Below are positions 16,673 to 25,026 of a stretch of 32,545 nt of DNA, piece by piece. The first letter of the stretch is position 1. Each line of letters opens with the position of its first letter. This DNA is from Prevotella sp. (GTDB lineage: Bacteria > Bacteroidota > Bacteroidia > Bacteroidales > Bacteroidaceae), in contig JAFWQE010000121.1 in NCBI GenBank assembly GCA_017509155.1, positions 1 to 32,545 on the forward strand. The letters run 5' to 3'. A program made the position numbers and the translations under genes. The notes under the pieces are model-generated. The model did not search any database and was not told the DNA's origin. It saw only the letters and a list, made by a program, of their open reading frames with translations.

Positions 16673-16756
16673 TGATTCATAAATGTTAAGGTTATTAGGC
16701 TAAGGTTGTTAAGATTGTTTTCTTTACCAAAGGGGAGGAGCGCCTCCCCTTTTTTC
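16673..16756 (+). ncRNA. Candidate small RNA of about 84 nt
   Basis: A complete transcription unit without a normal gene: the promoter at 16636-16667, a transcript predicted to begin near 16673, and an intrinsic terminator. Inside are three degenerate TAAGGTTRTTA-like units (about 16686-16720). A six-codon ATG...TAA frame (MLRLLG, 16683-16703) could be a leader peptide but has no clear ribosome binding site. The exact start and any target are unknown. It lies between convergent transcripts, downstream of GH53 and downstream of TolC. Confidence 0.5.
16729..16756 (+). terminator. Terminator of the candidate small RNA
   Basis: The stem AAAGGGGAGG (16729-16738) pairs with CCTCCCCTTT (16743-16752) around a four-base AGCG loop, followed by T to 16755. 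On the minus strand it could also help end the TolC transcript, but the U-tract there is poor. Confidence 0.8.
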
Positions 16757-16840
16757 TTGGCATAAAAACGCAGGCAACTTCGCCCGCTGTGGTTGTCACG
16801 GGGACGAAATTGTCTGCGCTCTTGTGGGGACGTGACGGTT

Positions 16841-18166
16841 TCAGAAGTCAAACGGACGTCCGCGGTAGAAGTCGAGCAGCGCGCTCTGGTAGACGAACTC
16901 GTATTTGGCGCGCACCAGGTCGCTCTCGGCCTTCATCAGGTTGTTCTTGGTCTCGTTGAATTCCGTAATGTTGGCCTTGCCAAACTCATACTTCGCCTGC
17001 ATCAGGCGGAAAGCTTCCTGCTGGCTGTGGAGCGCCTTCTCGCTGCTGTCGTACTTGGCCTGCGCGTTGACGGCGTTGTAGTAGGCCTGCTGTATTTCCT
17101 TGTAGAGGCTCTTCTTGGTATTCTCCAGCATGAGCAGTTGCGTCTGTCGGCTGAGCTCGGCGTTGCGGATGTTGTTGCGCGTCTCGTAGCGGTTGAAGAT
17201 GGGCACGTTCAGACTCAGTCCGAGATACTGGCTGAAGTTGTTGTTGAGCTGCTTGAAGAAGCCGTCGGCAGGAAAGCCGCTCGTCTTGTAGTAGTTGCTG
17301 CCAAGTCCGGCCTGGAACGACAGTGTGGGGAGCTTGGCGCTGCGGGCGATGTCGATGCTCTTGGCCGCACCCTCGAGCCTGAACTGCTCGGCCCTGACCT
17401 CGGGTTTCAGCATGACGGCCTCGGCATATATCGCATCGGGCGACAGCTGCTGGGCGTTGGGCGATGGCGGCACGGTGGTGGGCACCACGATGTTGAAGCC
17501 CTCGGGCGACGGCAGTTCGAGCAACTGGGTCAGCGCCAGCAGCGCCAGCTTGCGGTCGTTCTGTGCCTGTGTGGCAGTGAGCCTGCTCTGCGCCAGGGCG
17601 GCTTCTTGCTGAGCCACCTCGGAACCGCTGGCCTTTCCGTTGCGCATCATCTCGGTCAGGCGGAACACCTGCAGCGAGTCAATCTCAATCTGGCGGTTGG
17701 CCACCTGGCAGAGTTCGTCGCTATAGAGAATCTGAACGAACGCCTGGGCCACCTGCATGCGTATGTCGTTCTTGGCCTTTTCCAGGTCTTCGTTGGCCGC
17801 CTGAAGGTTCAGTTGCTGCAGCTCCAGGGTGCGTGGGATGCGGTAGCCTGTAAAGAGCGGCACCGAAGTGCCCAGCGAAAACGAGGTGCTGCTGGTATTG
17901 GTGTTGGTGTAAGTGTTCTCTGCGGTGAGTCCTCGTCCGAAAGAAAAGTTCTCGCTGACCGACCCGCTGAGGTCGGGCAGACGGCTGTTGCGGGCGGTGT
18001 TGACGTCGATTTCGCGCTGCTGCCGGGTGATGTCGCTCCGCTTGATCTGCAGGTTGTGGTCCACGGCATAGTCGATGCACTGCCTCAGCGTCCATGTCTG
18101 CTGCGCCTGCACGTGCAGGGCAGCGGCTGCCATGATGGCTATGATGGTCTTCCTCTTCATATTCAT
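16841..18166 (-). CDS. TolC-family outer membrane efflux protein
   Basis: A protein of about 441 residues forming the outer membrane channel of the export system. The start at 18166 (MNMKRKT, or MKRKT at 18160) is chosen because a signal peptide ending HVQAQQ follows. A longer upstream frame runs back into the preceding gene and has no signal sequence. Two repeats of the outer membrane efflux domain are visible, each with long amphipathic helices rich in Gln, Ala and Glu. They include TLRQCIDYAVDHNLQIKRSDI at the N-terminus and LGLSLNVPIFNRYETRNNIRNAEL in the second repeat. Its start lies 13 bases after the membrane fusion protein gene stop, so it is the last gene of the exporter operon. Confidence 0.93.
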   Translation of the reverse strand: MNMKRKTIIAIMAAAALHVQAQQTWTLRQCIDYAVDHNLQIKRSDITRQQREIDVNTARNSRLPDLSGSVSENFSFGRGLTAENTYTNTNTSSTSFSLGTSVPLFTGYRIPRTLELQQLNLQAANEDLEKAKNDIRMQVAQAFVQILYSDELCQVANRQIEIDSLQVFRLTEMMRNGKASGSEVAQQEAALAQSRLTATQAQNDRKLALLALTQLLELPSPEGFNIVVPTTVPPSPNAQQLSPDAIYAEAVMLKPEVRAEQFRLEGAAKSIDIARSAKLPTLSFQAGLGSNYYKTSGFPADGFFKQLNNNFSQYLGLSLNVPIFNRYETRNNIRNAELSRQTQLLMLENTKKSLYKEIQQAYYNAVNAQAKYDSSEKALHSQQEAFRLMQAKYEFGKANITEFNETKNNLMKAESDLVRAKYEFVYQSALLDFYRGRPFDF

Positions 18167-18179
18167 AGTGGTGGCTGTG

Positions 18180-19295
18180 TTATTCTTCCTTGTCGTCGTC
18201 GCTGACCACCTGTGGTCCGCGCACCTTTTCCTTGAGGCCGAGTCCTTGCTTGATCTCGATGTTAACGCCGTCGGAGAGACCGGTGGTGACCTGCTTGCGC
18301 TCATAGGTCTTCTGCTCGCCCTCGCCCTTCACGATGTAGACGAACGTGGAGTCGCCACTGAATTCGATGGCGCTCTCTGGCACGCTCACCACGTGAGTGG
18401 CCTTGGCCAGCACGATTTCAGCGTTGGCTGAGTAGCCCGAACGTATCTTGCTGCCCTTGAGAACATGGACGGCGGCCTTGATTTCAAACTGGTTGGCGCC
18501 GTTGCTTTCCACTGCCTTGGGCGAGATATATTCCAGCGAGGCATCGAAGGAAAGGTCCTGCAGGGCGCCGATGGTTATCTTCATGGGCATGCCCGAAACG
18601 AGATGTCCCACCTCCGTCTCGTCGATGTTGCCGCGGAAAATCAGGTCGTTCATGTTGGCCACCGAAGCGATGGTGGTGCCGTCGTTGAAGGTATTGGAGT
18701 TGATGACCGAGTTTCCGACCTTGACGGGAATGTCGAGGATGATGCCCGAAATGGTGGACCGGATGAGCGTTGACGACGCCGAGGCGTTGCTTCGCGACAC
18801 GCCATCGCGCACCACGGCGAGGGCGTCGTCGGCCGCCGTCTTCTCTTCGCGGGCCTGCCGCAGGGCTTGTCGGGTGCGGTCATATTCATCGGCGCTGATG
18901 AGCTCCTGCTTGTAGAGCGCCTCCACGCGGCTGAGGTCTATCTGGGCCTGCCGCAGATTGATTTCGGCAAGACGCACGCGGCTCTGCGCCGAACTGAGCT
19001 GCGACATGTCGGGAATGACCTTCACCTTGGCGATGACCTCACCCGCCTGCACCATGTCGCCGGGTTCTTTGAGCAGCTCGGTGATGATTCCCGAGATCTG
19101 AGGCTTCACGTTGACCTCGTTGCGCGGCTCTATCTTTCCGGTCACGATGGTGGTTTTCGCGATGTCGGTTGTTTGTGGGGTGAACTCATTGTAGACAACC
19201 GGCTGCGGTTGAGACTTCTGCCAGAGGAACAGGAATGTTCCGATGAAGATCAGGGCCACGAGGGCTGCGATGATCAGTTTGCTGTACTTCTTCAT
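18180..19295 (-). CDS. Membrane fusion (periplasmic adaptor) protein, MacA/HlyD type
   Basis: A 371-residue adaptor that should bridge the MacB-like permeases and the TolC channel. One N-terminal membrane anchor covers about residues 7-25. A barrel-sandwich half (VTGKIEPRNEVNVKPQISGIITELLKEPGDMVQAGEVIAKV) follows. Residues about 97-165 form an alpha hairpin (AQSRVRLAEINLRQAQIDLSRVEALYKQELISADEYDRTRQALRQA). The second lipoyl half (STISGIILDIPVKVGNSV) and beta-barrel/membrane-proximal domains (VVSVPESAIEFSGDSTFVYIV) complete it. It ends in an acidic DDDKEE tail. The upstream spacer (19296-19450) contains GGAGTT-type repeats. Confidence 0.93.
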   Translation of the reverse strand: MKKYSKLIIAALVALIFIGTFLFLWQKSQPQPVVYNEFTPQTTDIAKTTIVTGKIEPRNEVNVKPQISGIITELLKEPGDMVQAGEVIAKVKVIPDMSQLSSAQSRVRLAEINLRQAQIDLSRVEALYKQELISADEYDRTRQALRQAREEKTAADDALAVVRDGVSRSNASASSTLIRSTISGIILDIPVKVGNSVINSNTFNDGTTIASVANMNDLIFRGNIDETEVGHLVSGMPMKITIGALQDLSFDASLEYISPKAVESNGANQFEIKAAVHVLKGSKIRSGYSANAEIVLAKATHVVSVPESAIEFSGDSTFVYIVKGEGEQKTYERKQVTTGLSDGVNIEIKQGLGLKEKVRGPQVVSDDDKEE

Positions 19296-19344
19296 ATCTG
19301 TCGTTGTTTTATTTACTCAAGTTCTAAAACTCTGCTTGTCCTTT

Positions 19345-19380
19345 GGAGTTTAGGAGTTTGGACGTTTGGGAGTCTGGACG
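19345..19380. repeat. Short tandem GGAGTTT-type repeat in operon spacer
   Basis: GGAGTTTAGGAGTTTGG followed by a TTTGGGAGTCTGGACG variant. It lies between the second permease gene and the adaptor gene and resembles the units of the hairpin at 16114-16242. It is transcribed as part of the exporter operon if the operon is continuous. Confidence 0.6.
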
Positions 19381-19450
19381 ATAGTCGTGGAGTGACTTTT
19401 GCAACAGAACTGACGTCGAAACTCCAGCGGCTGTGTCCGCCTGGCCGCGT

Positions 19451-20698
19451 TCATTCGTCGCGCATGGCGTCCACAGGCTTGATACTCATGGCGCGCGTTG
19501 CAGGAGCTAGTCCCGCGAGAACGCCCATGATGCTGACCACGAGTGCGGCGAAGATGGCCGTCCAGAAGTTCACCTGAAAGTGGGCCATGACGATTCCGTC
19601 CTCGGTGTTGCCCATCTCCAGCATCTGAAGAATGGCCACGGCGAAGAGGATGCCGCTCATGCCGGCCACCAAGGTGAGCACAATGCTCTCGCTGATGATC
19701 TGCGACAGCACGATGCGCGGGGTGGCTCCGATGGCACGGCGTATTCCTATCTCGGTGGTGCGTTCGCGCACGGTCACCATCATGATGTTGGACACACCGA
19801 TGGCACCCGCCAGGAGCGTGCCCAGACCTACTAGCCATATCAGGAAGTTGACGCCGCGGAACAGGTTGTCGAGCAGCTGGAAGAGCACCTCGGTGTTGAA
19901 CACCATCGTGCCCTGTTCGTCAGTGGGGTCCACATAGTGTGCCCGTGCCACCGTCTCGCGTATGCGGCTGGTCAGGGAGCTCATCACCACGCCCTTGCGG
20001 CCCGTTACCGCAATCATGTCCACCTGGTTGCCACGGTTGTAGGCCTGTTGCATCAGTGTGATGGGCAGAATGACACTGGTTCCGGCCTCGCCGCCGAAGT
20101 TGATGGCCTCCGAGACATTGTAGTCGACACCCACAATCTGGAAGAAGATGGAGTCGATGCGGATGCACTTGCCACACGGATCGCCACCGCCGGGGAAGAG
20201 ATCCTTGTAGGTTTTCTTGCCGATGACGCACACCTTGCGGTGCTCACGCAAGTCGGCCTCATTGATGTATCGCCCGTAGAAGATCTTCGGACTGTTCACC
20301 AGCTGGTAGTCGGGCATGGCTCCATTGACGCCCACCGAGGCTTTCTTGTCGCCGAAATAGGCCGTGCCGCCGTTGGAAAACAGCAGCGGCGTCACCACGT
20401 CGAGCTCGGGAACGCTGCTCTTGATGCGCTCCACGTCCTTGTATTCCATCGTCCAGTAGCGCCCCTTTCGGAAACCCTTGTAGGCTTTCGAGGTGGGCTG
20501 CGACCACACCATGGCCGAATTGGTGGCAAAGCCCGCGAAGTTCTGGTTGAGCATTTCCTTCAGTCCCTGTCCGCCACCTATGAGCGCCACCAGCATGAAG
20601 ACGCCCCAGAAGACGCCGAAGCCGGTGAGGAACGAGCGCGACTTGTTGCGAGTCAGCGTGTCCAGTATTTCGCGATAGCTGTCGAGATCTATTCTCAT
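19451..20698 (-). CDS. MacB-like ABC transporter permease, second copy
   Basis: A 415-residue membrane subunit. The start at 20698 (MRIDLDSYREILDTLTRNKSR) matches the N-terminus of its paralog; an upstream frame extension is unlike the family. One N-terminal helix (SFLTGFGVFWGVFMLVALIGGGQGL) precedes a large periplasmic MacB core domain. Three C-terminal helices form the FtsX domain, with the typical IGVSNIMMVTVRERTTEIGIRRAIGA segment. It lacks a fused ATPase, which is encoded separately at 22267-22986. With the neighbouring paralog it probably forms a heterodimeric mechanotransmission-type exporter. Confidence 0.93.
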   Translation of the reverse strand: MRIDLDSYREILDTLTRNKSRSFLTGFGVFWGVFMLVALIGGGQGLKEMLNQNFAGFATNSAMVWSQPTSKAYKGFRKGRYWTMEYKDVERIKSSVPELDVVTPLLFSNGGTAYFGDKKASVGVNGAMPDYQLVNSPKIFYGRYINEADLREHRKVCVIGKKTYKDLFPGGGDPCGKCIRIDSIFFQIVGVDYNVSEAINFGGEAGTSVILPITLMQQAYNRGNQVDMIAVTGRKGVVMSSLTSRIRETVARAHYVDPTDEQGTMVFNTEVLFQLLDNLFRGVNFLIWLVGLGTLLAGAIGVSNIMMVTVRERTTEIGIRRAIGATPRIVLSQIISESIVLTLVAGMSGILFAVAILQMLEMGNTEDGIVMAHFQVNFWTAIFAALVVSIMGVLAGLAPATRAMSIKPVDAMRDE

Positions 20699-20822
20699 TG
20701 TTGTATGTCTTTTTCTGTTCTTGAAAGTACCCATTGTGATTTTGAAGTCCGAGAGATTAGGAGTGCGGTAGCCATGATGATGGCTGAGGCCTGATGCCTT
20801 TGTGTCTTGCTTCTCCTTTATC

Positions 20823-22079
20823 TCACTCTGCACGGAGCGCTTCTATGGGTCTGATGCGTGCGGCCTTCATAGCCGGGATGAGTCCGGCGATGGTGCCGGC
20901 GATGACCATCACCATGGTTGCCTCGATGCAGACGTCGAGTCCGACGGTGGGGTCGACGAACATCGTGGCCTTGAACAGTCCGGTGTCGATGGTTTCGTGG
21001 CCCAATGTCGCGTCCATGTATTCATTGGCAAAGATGCCAAGCAGCATGCCGATGTAGCCGAAGAAGGTGGTGATGATGACGCTTTCTATGATGATGAGTC
21101 GCAGAATGCCCCATGGCTTGGCGCCGATGGCCTTGCGAATGCCGAACTCATGTGTGCGTTCTTTTACGGTGATAAGCATGATGTTGGACACGCCCACGAT
21201 GCCCGAGAGCAGGGTGAACAGTCCGACAATCCACAGCGCGGTGCGGATGATGCCGAGACCCTGGTTCATCTGCAGGCTCTGCGTGAAGCGGTTCCAGATC
21301 CAGAAACTGCTCTCGTCCTCGGGATGAGCCTGGTGATTGGCGTTGAGGCGCTGACGATAGGTCTTTTCAAAATCCTCGTTGGCCTGCTCGGTCTCCAGTC
21401 CGTGGAAGGTGAACTCTATGCGCCCGACGTCCTCAGAGTTGGCCCCGTAGATGCTCTTGATGGCCGAATAGGACGAGAAGGCGCGAGCCTGTCCGTTCTC
21501 GTTTTCCTTGTAGATGCCCACCACCTGAAAGGCAAAACTGCCCACGTTGAGGTATTTGCCGATGAGCGATGTGGGATTGCCGGGCGCCAGTTCTTTCGCC
21601 TGGTTGTTGCCCAGAACGAGCACTTTGCGCTTCTCCTTGATGTCTATCTGGTTGATGAAGCGGCCGTGCAGCATCTCTGTCTTGTCAATCTTGTTGTGGT
21701 TGGGAAACACACCGGCCAGCTGGGTGCTGATGTATTGCTGGCCCTGACTGATGGTGACGGTGGTGTAGTACTGCGCGCCCACCTCGTCGATGACCTCGCC
21801 AAACTCCTTGCCGGTGGTTTCCAGGTCGCGCGTCTGCACACTTATCTGCCGGCCTTCCTTCAGTCCCTTATAGGGTTTGGAGGTTTCTCCGCCGAAGATG
21901 ACCATCGAAGAGCTGAGGAAACGGTCGCTCTGCTTCAGCTGCGCGTTGATGAGTCCGTTGCCCGCACCCAGCAGCACGATGAGCATGAAAATGCCCCATG
22001 CCACGGCAAAGCCCGTCAGCCCGGTGCGCAGCTTGTTGCGCTGCGTGGTGCTCCATATCTCGGTGATGATGTCTCTCAT
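20823..22079 (-). CDS. MacB-like ABC transporter permease, first copy
   Basis: A 418-residue membrane subunit with an N-terminal helix (TGFAVAWGIFMLIVLLGAGNGLI, about residues 22-44), a periplasmic MacB core domain of about 230 residues, and a C-terminal FtsX domain of three helices. The conserved IVGVSNIMLITVKERTHEFGIRKAIGA segment lies before the penultimate helix. It shares architecture and start with the next gene (19451-20698), indicating tandem duplication followed by divergence. It follows the ATPase gene after an unusually long, repeat-filled spacer (22080-22266). Confidence 0.94.
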   Translation of the reverse strand: MRDIITEIWSTTQRNKLRTGLTGFAVAWGIFMLIVLLGAGNGLINAQLKQSDRFLSSSMVIFGGETSKPYKGLKEGRQISVQTRDLETTGKEFGEVIDEVGAQYYTTVTISQGQQYISTQLAGVFPNHNKIDKTEMLHGRFINQIDIKEKRKVLVLGNNQAKELAPGNPTSLIGKYLNVGSFAFQVVGIYKENENGQARAFSSYSAIKSIYGANSEDVGRIEFTFHGLETEQANEDFEKTYRQRLNANHQAHPEDESSFWIWNRFTQSLQMNQGLGIIRTALWIVGLFTLLSGIVGVSNIMLITVKERTHEFGIRKAIGAKPWGILRLIIIESVIITTFFGYIGMLLGIFANEYMDATLGHETIDTGLFKATMFVDPTVGLDVCIEATMVMVIAGTIAGLIPAMKAARIRPIEALRAE

Positions 22080-22106
22080 TTTGATGGTTGTTTATTCAGT
22101 GTTCTC

Positions 22107-22266
22107 GGGTCCGGGTGGGTGATGGGTGGTGGGTGTAGGGTGGTGGCGTATAGGAAAGATGGCTCCACCCACATTGCTGGCGTTCACGGTGCCGCGGTCC
22201 ACGGTGGTGGCGTATAGGAAAGATGGCTCCACCCACCATCACCCATCCCCCAACACCCATCACCCA
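22107..22266. repeat. Repeat-rich spacer with duplicated 34-bp unit and inverted GT/CA tracts
   Basis: A 34-bp unit containing GGCGTATAGGAAAGATGGC occurs exactly twice, at 22139-22172 and 22203-22236. A GGGTGATGGGTGGTGGGTG-type tract (about 22113-22140) faces a complementary CACCCAT/CCACC tract (about 22230-22266), so the spacer could fold into a long hairpin within the exporter mRNA. Confidence 0.8.
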
Positions 22267-22986
22267 TTATTTCATGATGCCACCCATGCCGAACGGCGAC
22301 GAGTTGTGGTCGGTGTTGATGTCGATGTTTCCAATTACGCCGTCCTTGATGTGCACGATCTTGTTTGTCTCGTTGGCCACGCCGCTTTCGTGGGTTACCA
22401 CGACGATGGTCATGCCCTGCTCCGCGTTGAGTTGCTTCAGCAGCTGCATCACCTCCACGCTTGTCTTCGAGTCGAGGGCACCTGTGGGCTCGTCGGCCAG
22501 TATGATCTGCGGCTTGGTGATGAGGGCCCGGGCGATGGCCACGCGCTGTTTCTGGCCGCCCGACAGCTCGTTGGGATAGTGGTCGGCCCATTCGAGCAGC
22601 CCCAGGCGGTCCAGATAGTCCATGGCCATCTGGTGGCGCTTGCGGCGCGATACGCCCTGATAGAACAGCGGAAGCTCCACGTTCTCTACGGCGGTCTTGA
22701 AACCAATCAGGTTGAAACTCTGGAAAATGAAGCCAATCATGTGGTTCCGGTATTCGGCGGCACGGCGCTCACTCAGGTTCTTGATGAGCGTGCCGGCCAG
22801 GTGATACTCGCCCGAATCGTAGTTGTCGAGGATGCCCAGGATGTTCAGAAGCGTGGACTTGCCCGACCCCGAAGCGCCCATGATGCTGACAAACTCGCCC
22901 TCATCAATGCGGAGCGAGATGCCTTTCAGCACGTGCAACGGCTGGGCACCAAAGTAGGTTTTGTTGATGTCTCGTAGGTCTATCAT
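22267..22986 (-). CDS. ABC transporter ATP-binding protein, MacB/LolD type
   Basis: A 239-residue ATPase for the adjacent MacB-like permeases. It has Walker A GASGSGKST (37-45), the Q-loop Gln89 in FIFQSFNLI, signature LSGGQKQR (141-148), Walker B IILADEPTGALD (161-172) and switch His199 in VVVTHE. It is the first gene of the five-gene exporter operon. A -7 match, TATCTTTG (23024-23031 on the minus strand), lies 38 bases upstream of the start; the matching -33 box is not clear. The last residues are Met- and Gly-rich. Confidence 0.95.
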   Translation of the reverse strand: MIDLRDINKTYFGAQPLHVLKGISLRIDEGEFVSIMGASGSGKSTLLNILGILDNYDSGEYHLAGTLIKNLSERRAAEYRNHMIGFIFQSFNLIGFKTAVENVELPLFYQGVSRRKRHQMAMDYLDRLGLLEWADHYPNELSGGQKQRVAIARALITKPQIILADEPTGALDSKTSVEVMQLLKQLNAEQGMTIVVVTHESGVANETNKIVHIKDGVIGNIDINTDHNSSPFGMGGIMK

Positions 22987-23048
22987 TCAATTGTCAATTG
23001 TCACTTGTTGTTCTTTAGACGTGCAAAGATATAGGAAAAGTTGCACAT

Positions 23049-23402
23049 TTAGTTGTCTTTCCACGCTTTTTCCACGTCTTTGATGTCAATTCCTAACAAT
23101 TTCATGTTGCGGAACAGCTCCGGCAGCTGCTGCTCCATGAAGTCCTTTCGTCGGGCAGCAAGGATTTTCTCGCGTGCTCCTGGCGTTACGAAGTAGCCGA
23201 GTCCGCGCTTGTTGTAGATGATTTCGTCGCGCGCCATCTGGTCGTAGGCCTTCATGGCGGTATTAGTGTTCACCTGCAGGAGCACAGCATACTCGCGGAC
23301 GCTCGGTATGCGCGCGTCGTCGCCGTAGTCGCCTGCCAGAATCTGGTCGCACAGGCGGTCGGCCATCTGCAGATAGATTGCTTTATCGTTGTTGAATGTC
23401 AT
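23049..23402 (-). CDS. GntR-family repressor, YtrA subfamily
   Basis: A 117-residue regulator with an N-terminal winged helix (about residues 8-73: IYLQMADRLCDQILAGDY, RIPSVREYAVLLQVNTNTAMKAYDQM, GLGYFV). It has only a short helical C-terminal segment. This layout, without a large effector domain, defines the YtrA subfamily, whose members usually repress the ABC transporter operon they belong to. Its start overlaps the stop of the upstream membrane protein gene by four bases (23399-23402), so it is translated with the operon. The inverted repeat at 26581-26602 is its most likely operator. Confidence 0.92.
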   Translation of the reverse strand: MTFNNDKAIYLQMADRLCDQILAGDYGDDARIPSVREYAVLLQVNTNTAMKAYDQMARDEIIYNKRGLGYFVTPGAREKILAARRKDFMEQQLPELFRNMKLLGIDIKDVEKAWKDN

Positions 23403-24163
23403 ACGTTCGTGTATTTTGAGGTGATGATCTGAAAGCGCTTGTAGAGCCTATAACTGAGCCGAAAGTTGAAGATGGTGAAGGCGAGATAGAACAAGTTCCA
23501 GAACCAGGTCCAGCCTTCCCTCACGGCTTCGCTGGCATCGGGCGGGCAGAAAAACCGATGGGCCTTGCTCAGAAAAAACGATAAGACCACTGTTATCAAC
23601 ATTCCCACGGCGAAGCTGTGGCGGCGGAGCCAGGTGCCGGCCACGACAAACAGCGAGAGGAACCATGGAAAGAAGGCGCCGCGTGAACCAAAGGTGTTGT
23701 ACACCTGCTTGGAGAGGTTGATGCCAAGGTCCCATTCATAGCCCATCAGCATGAAGAGCGAGGCGCGCAGTACATCGCCGAGCAAGAAGGCCAGGTTCAC
23801 ACACAGCGGCCACACAATAAGCACATAGATGGCGGCCACCAGATAGTGTTCGAGTTCGCTGGCCGGCAACGTGAAAAAGGCGATGCGCTGCTGCTTGGTC
23901 TTCAGGGTGGTGAAAATGCTGCTGGCAATATACAGGATGATAACGGTGATGGCGAAGAGACAGACGTTCGTAGCCATCAACGTGGGGCGCATAGACTCGC
24001 CAAATTCCTTGACCTCAGAATAGCCTAAGGCCCAGGTGAAAAACGCATGTATAAGGGTAAACGCTACGGTGAGGCCGACTGTCCATGCCGTCAGGTTGCG
24101 CTGGTTCTCGCACAGATACCAGCGAAGCAGGCGGCCAAAGCGCTTTATGTTGAACTGTTTCAT
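23399..24163 (-). CDS. ABC-2-type membrane protein of the YtrA-like operon, second
   Basis: A 254-residue integral membrane protein with about six hydrophobic segments (for example TVGLTVAFTLIHAFFTWALG, TNVCLFAITVIILYIASSIF, YLVAAIYVLIVWPLCVNLAFLLG and FAVGMLITVVLSFFLS). A short loop reads AFFTLPASELEHYLV, matching the VPASNVEKFLS loop of the preceding gene, so the two are probably paralogous permease subunits served by the ATPase at 25027-25866. No characterised homolog was recognised. The gene starts 49 bases downstream of the previous stop and overlaps the repressor gene. Confidence 0.75.
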   Translation of the reverse strand: MKQFNIKRFGRLLRWYLCENQRNLTAWTVGLTVAFTLIHAFFTWALGYSEVKEFGESMRPTLMATNVCLFAITVIILYIASSIFTTLKTKQQRIAFFTLPASELEHYLVAAIYVLIVWPLCVNLAFLLGDVLRASLFMLMGYEWDLGINLSKQVYNTFGSRGAFFPWFLSLFVVAGTWLRRHSFAVGMLITVVLSFFLSKAHRFFCPPDASEAVREGWTWFWNLFYLAFTIFNFRLSYRLYKRFQIITSKYTNV

Positions 24164-24212
24164 ATCTTTCTGATTATAAGAATGTTAGGTGAAAATGTAG
24201 TGGCGGCTGACC

Positions 24213-25010
24213 TCAGATGTTGGTGAAGCGGCCGATGAGTTGCCTGCGGCAGAACAGCAGGTAGGACAGTACCACATTGACCACGCTGAGCAGGGGAAGC
24301 ACCACGTACATCACTGCCGCGTTGTTGAGTAGGAAATTGTGAACCATCTGGCCAAACGAGTAGCCGTTTTCGTAAGCATCAGACGAGCCGAAGGACCACA
24401 CGCACACCAGCAGGGCTATGATTGCCACGATGATGAGTGTGGTGAACACCCAGCTGTATTTCACGCTGCGGAACAGGTTGGCGCCGAACAGGAAGAACGT
24501 GTGGACCCAGATGGCCAACAGCAACAGGTGGCACAGCAGCGGCCCGGCGTTTTGCATTGTCCTCCCGCAGAGGCTTATGATGTTGGCAATGACGGAAGAC
24601 ACGTCATCGTGACCTGCCACCACATTCAGGGCGTATTGCAGACCGTCGGCTGCGATGACGGCCACAGTCAGGCTCAACAGCGTCACGATGAACGACACCA
24701 GATAGCGCGAAAGGAACTTCTCCACGTTGCTCGCGGGCACCAGAAGCAGTTCGCGGATGCCATCTTTTCTGTCGCGAAACGACAAGAACATGTAGCTGCC
24801 GCCAACGACAACACACGTGACAATGGCGCTGAAAAAGGCCAGAGCGCCTAAGCGGGCGTCGTCGGGTTGCTTGATGACAAACAAAAAGATGGAGATGAAA
24901 CAGAGCGAGCCTATCCACACCAGCAGGTTTTTCCGGTTGTAGGGCCTGTCGGTGGCCAGCTGCCAGTTCACCAGCTTGACGAACCGGCTGAATTGAAACA
25001 CTTTATTCAT
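24213..25010 (-). CDS. ABC-2-type membrane protein of the YtrA-like operon, first
   Basis: A 265-residue integral membrane protein if translation starts at 25010 (MNKVFQFSRF). A Met four codons upstream (25022) is also possible and would begin four bases after the preceding stop. It has about six helices (for example LLVWIGSLCFISIFLFVI, LGALAFFSAIVTCVVVGGSYMFLSF, YLVSFIVTLLSLTVAVIAADG). The loop RKDGIRELLLVPASNVEKFLSRYL carries the (L/V)PASxxEkfl motif shared with the next gene. It is predicted to be the membrane partner of the ATPase immediately upstream. The substrate is unknown. Confidence 0.75.
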   Translation of the reverse strand: MNKVFQFSRFVKLVNWQLATDRPYNRKNLLVWIGSLCFISIFLFVIKQPDDARLGALAFFSAIVTCVVVGGSYMFLSFRDRKDGIRELLLVPASNVEKFLSRYLVSFIVTLLSLTVAVIAADGLQYALNVVAGHDDVSSVIANIISLCGRTMQNAGPLLCHLLLLAIWVHTFFLFGANLFRSVKYSWVFTTLIIVAIIALLVCVWSFGSSDAYENGYSFGQMVHNFLLNNAAVMYVVLPLLSVVNVVLSYLLFCRRQLIGRFTNI

Positions 25011-25026
25011 GGCTGTGGGCATTGCT

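Noticed and set aside
18166-18304. Upstream extension of the TolC-family gene
   Set aside because: It overlaps the end of the adaptor gene in another frame and would bury the signal peptide; the start at 18166 is preferred.
20698-20833. Upstream extension of the second permease gene
   Set aside because: It reads the intergenic spacer and the end of the first permease gene; the paralog begins at the equivalent of 20698.
20802-22217. 471-codon plus-strand open frame
   Set aside because: It is antisense to a MacB-like permease and crosses the repeat-rich spacer, translating the 34-bp repeats twice; not a gene.
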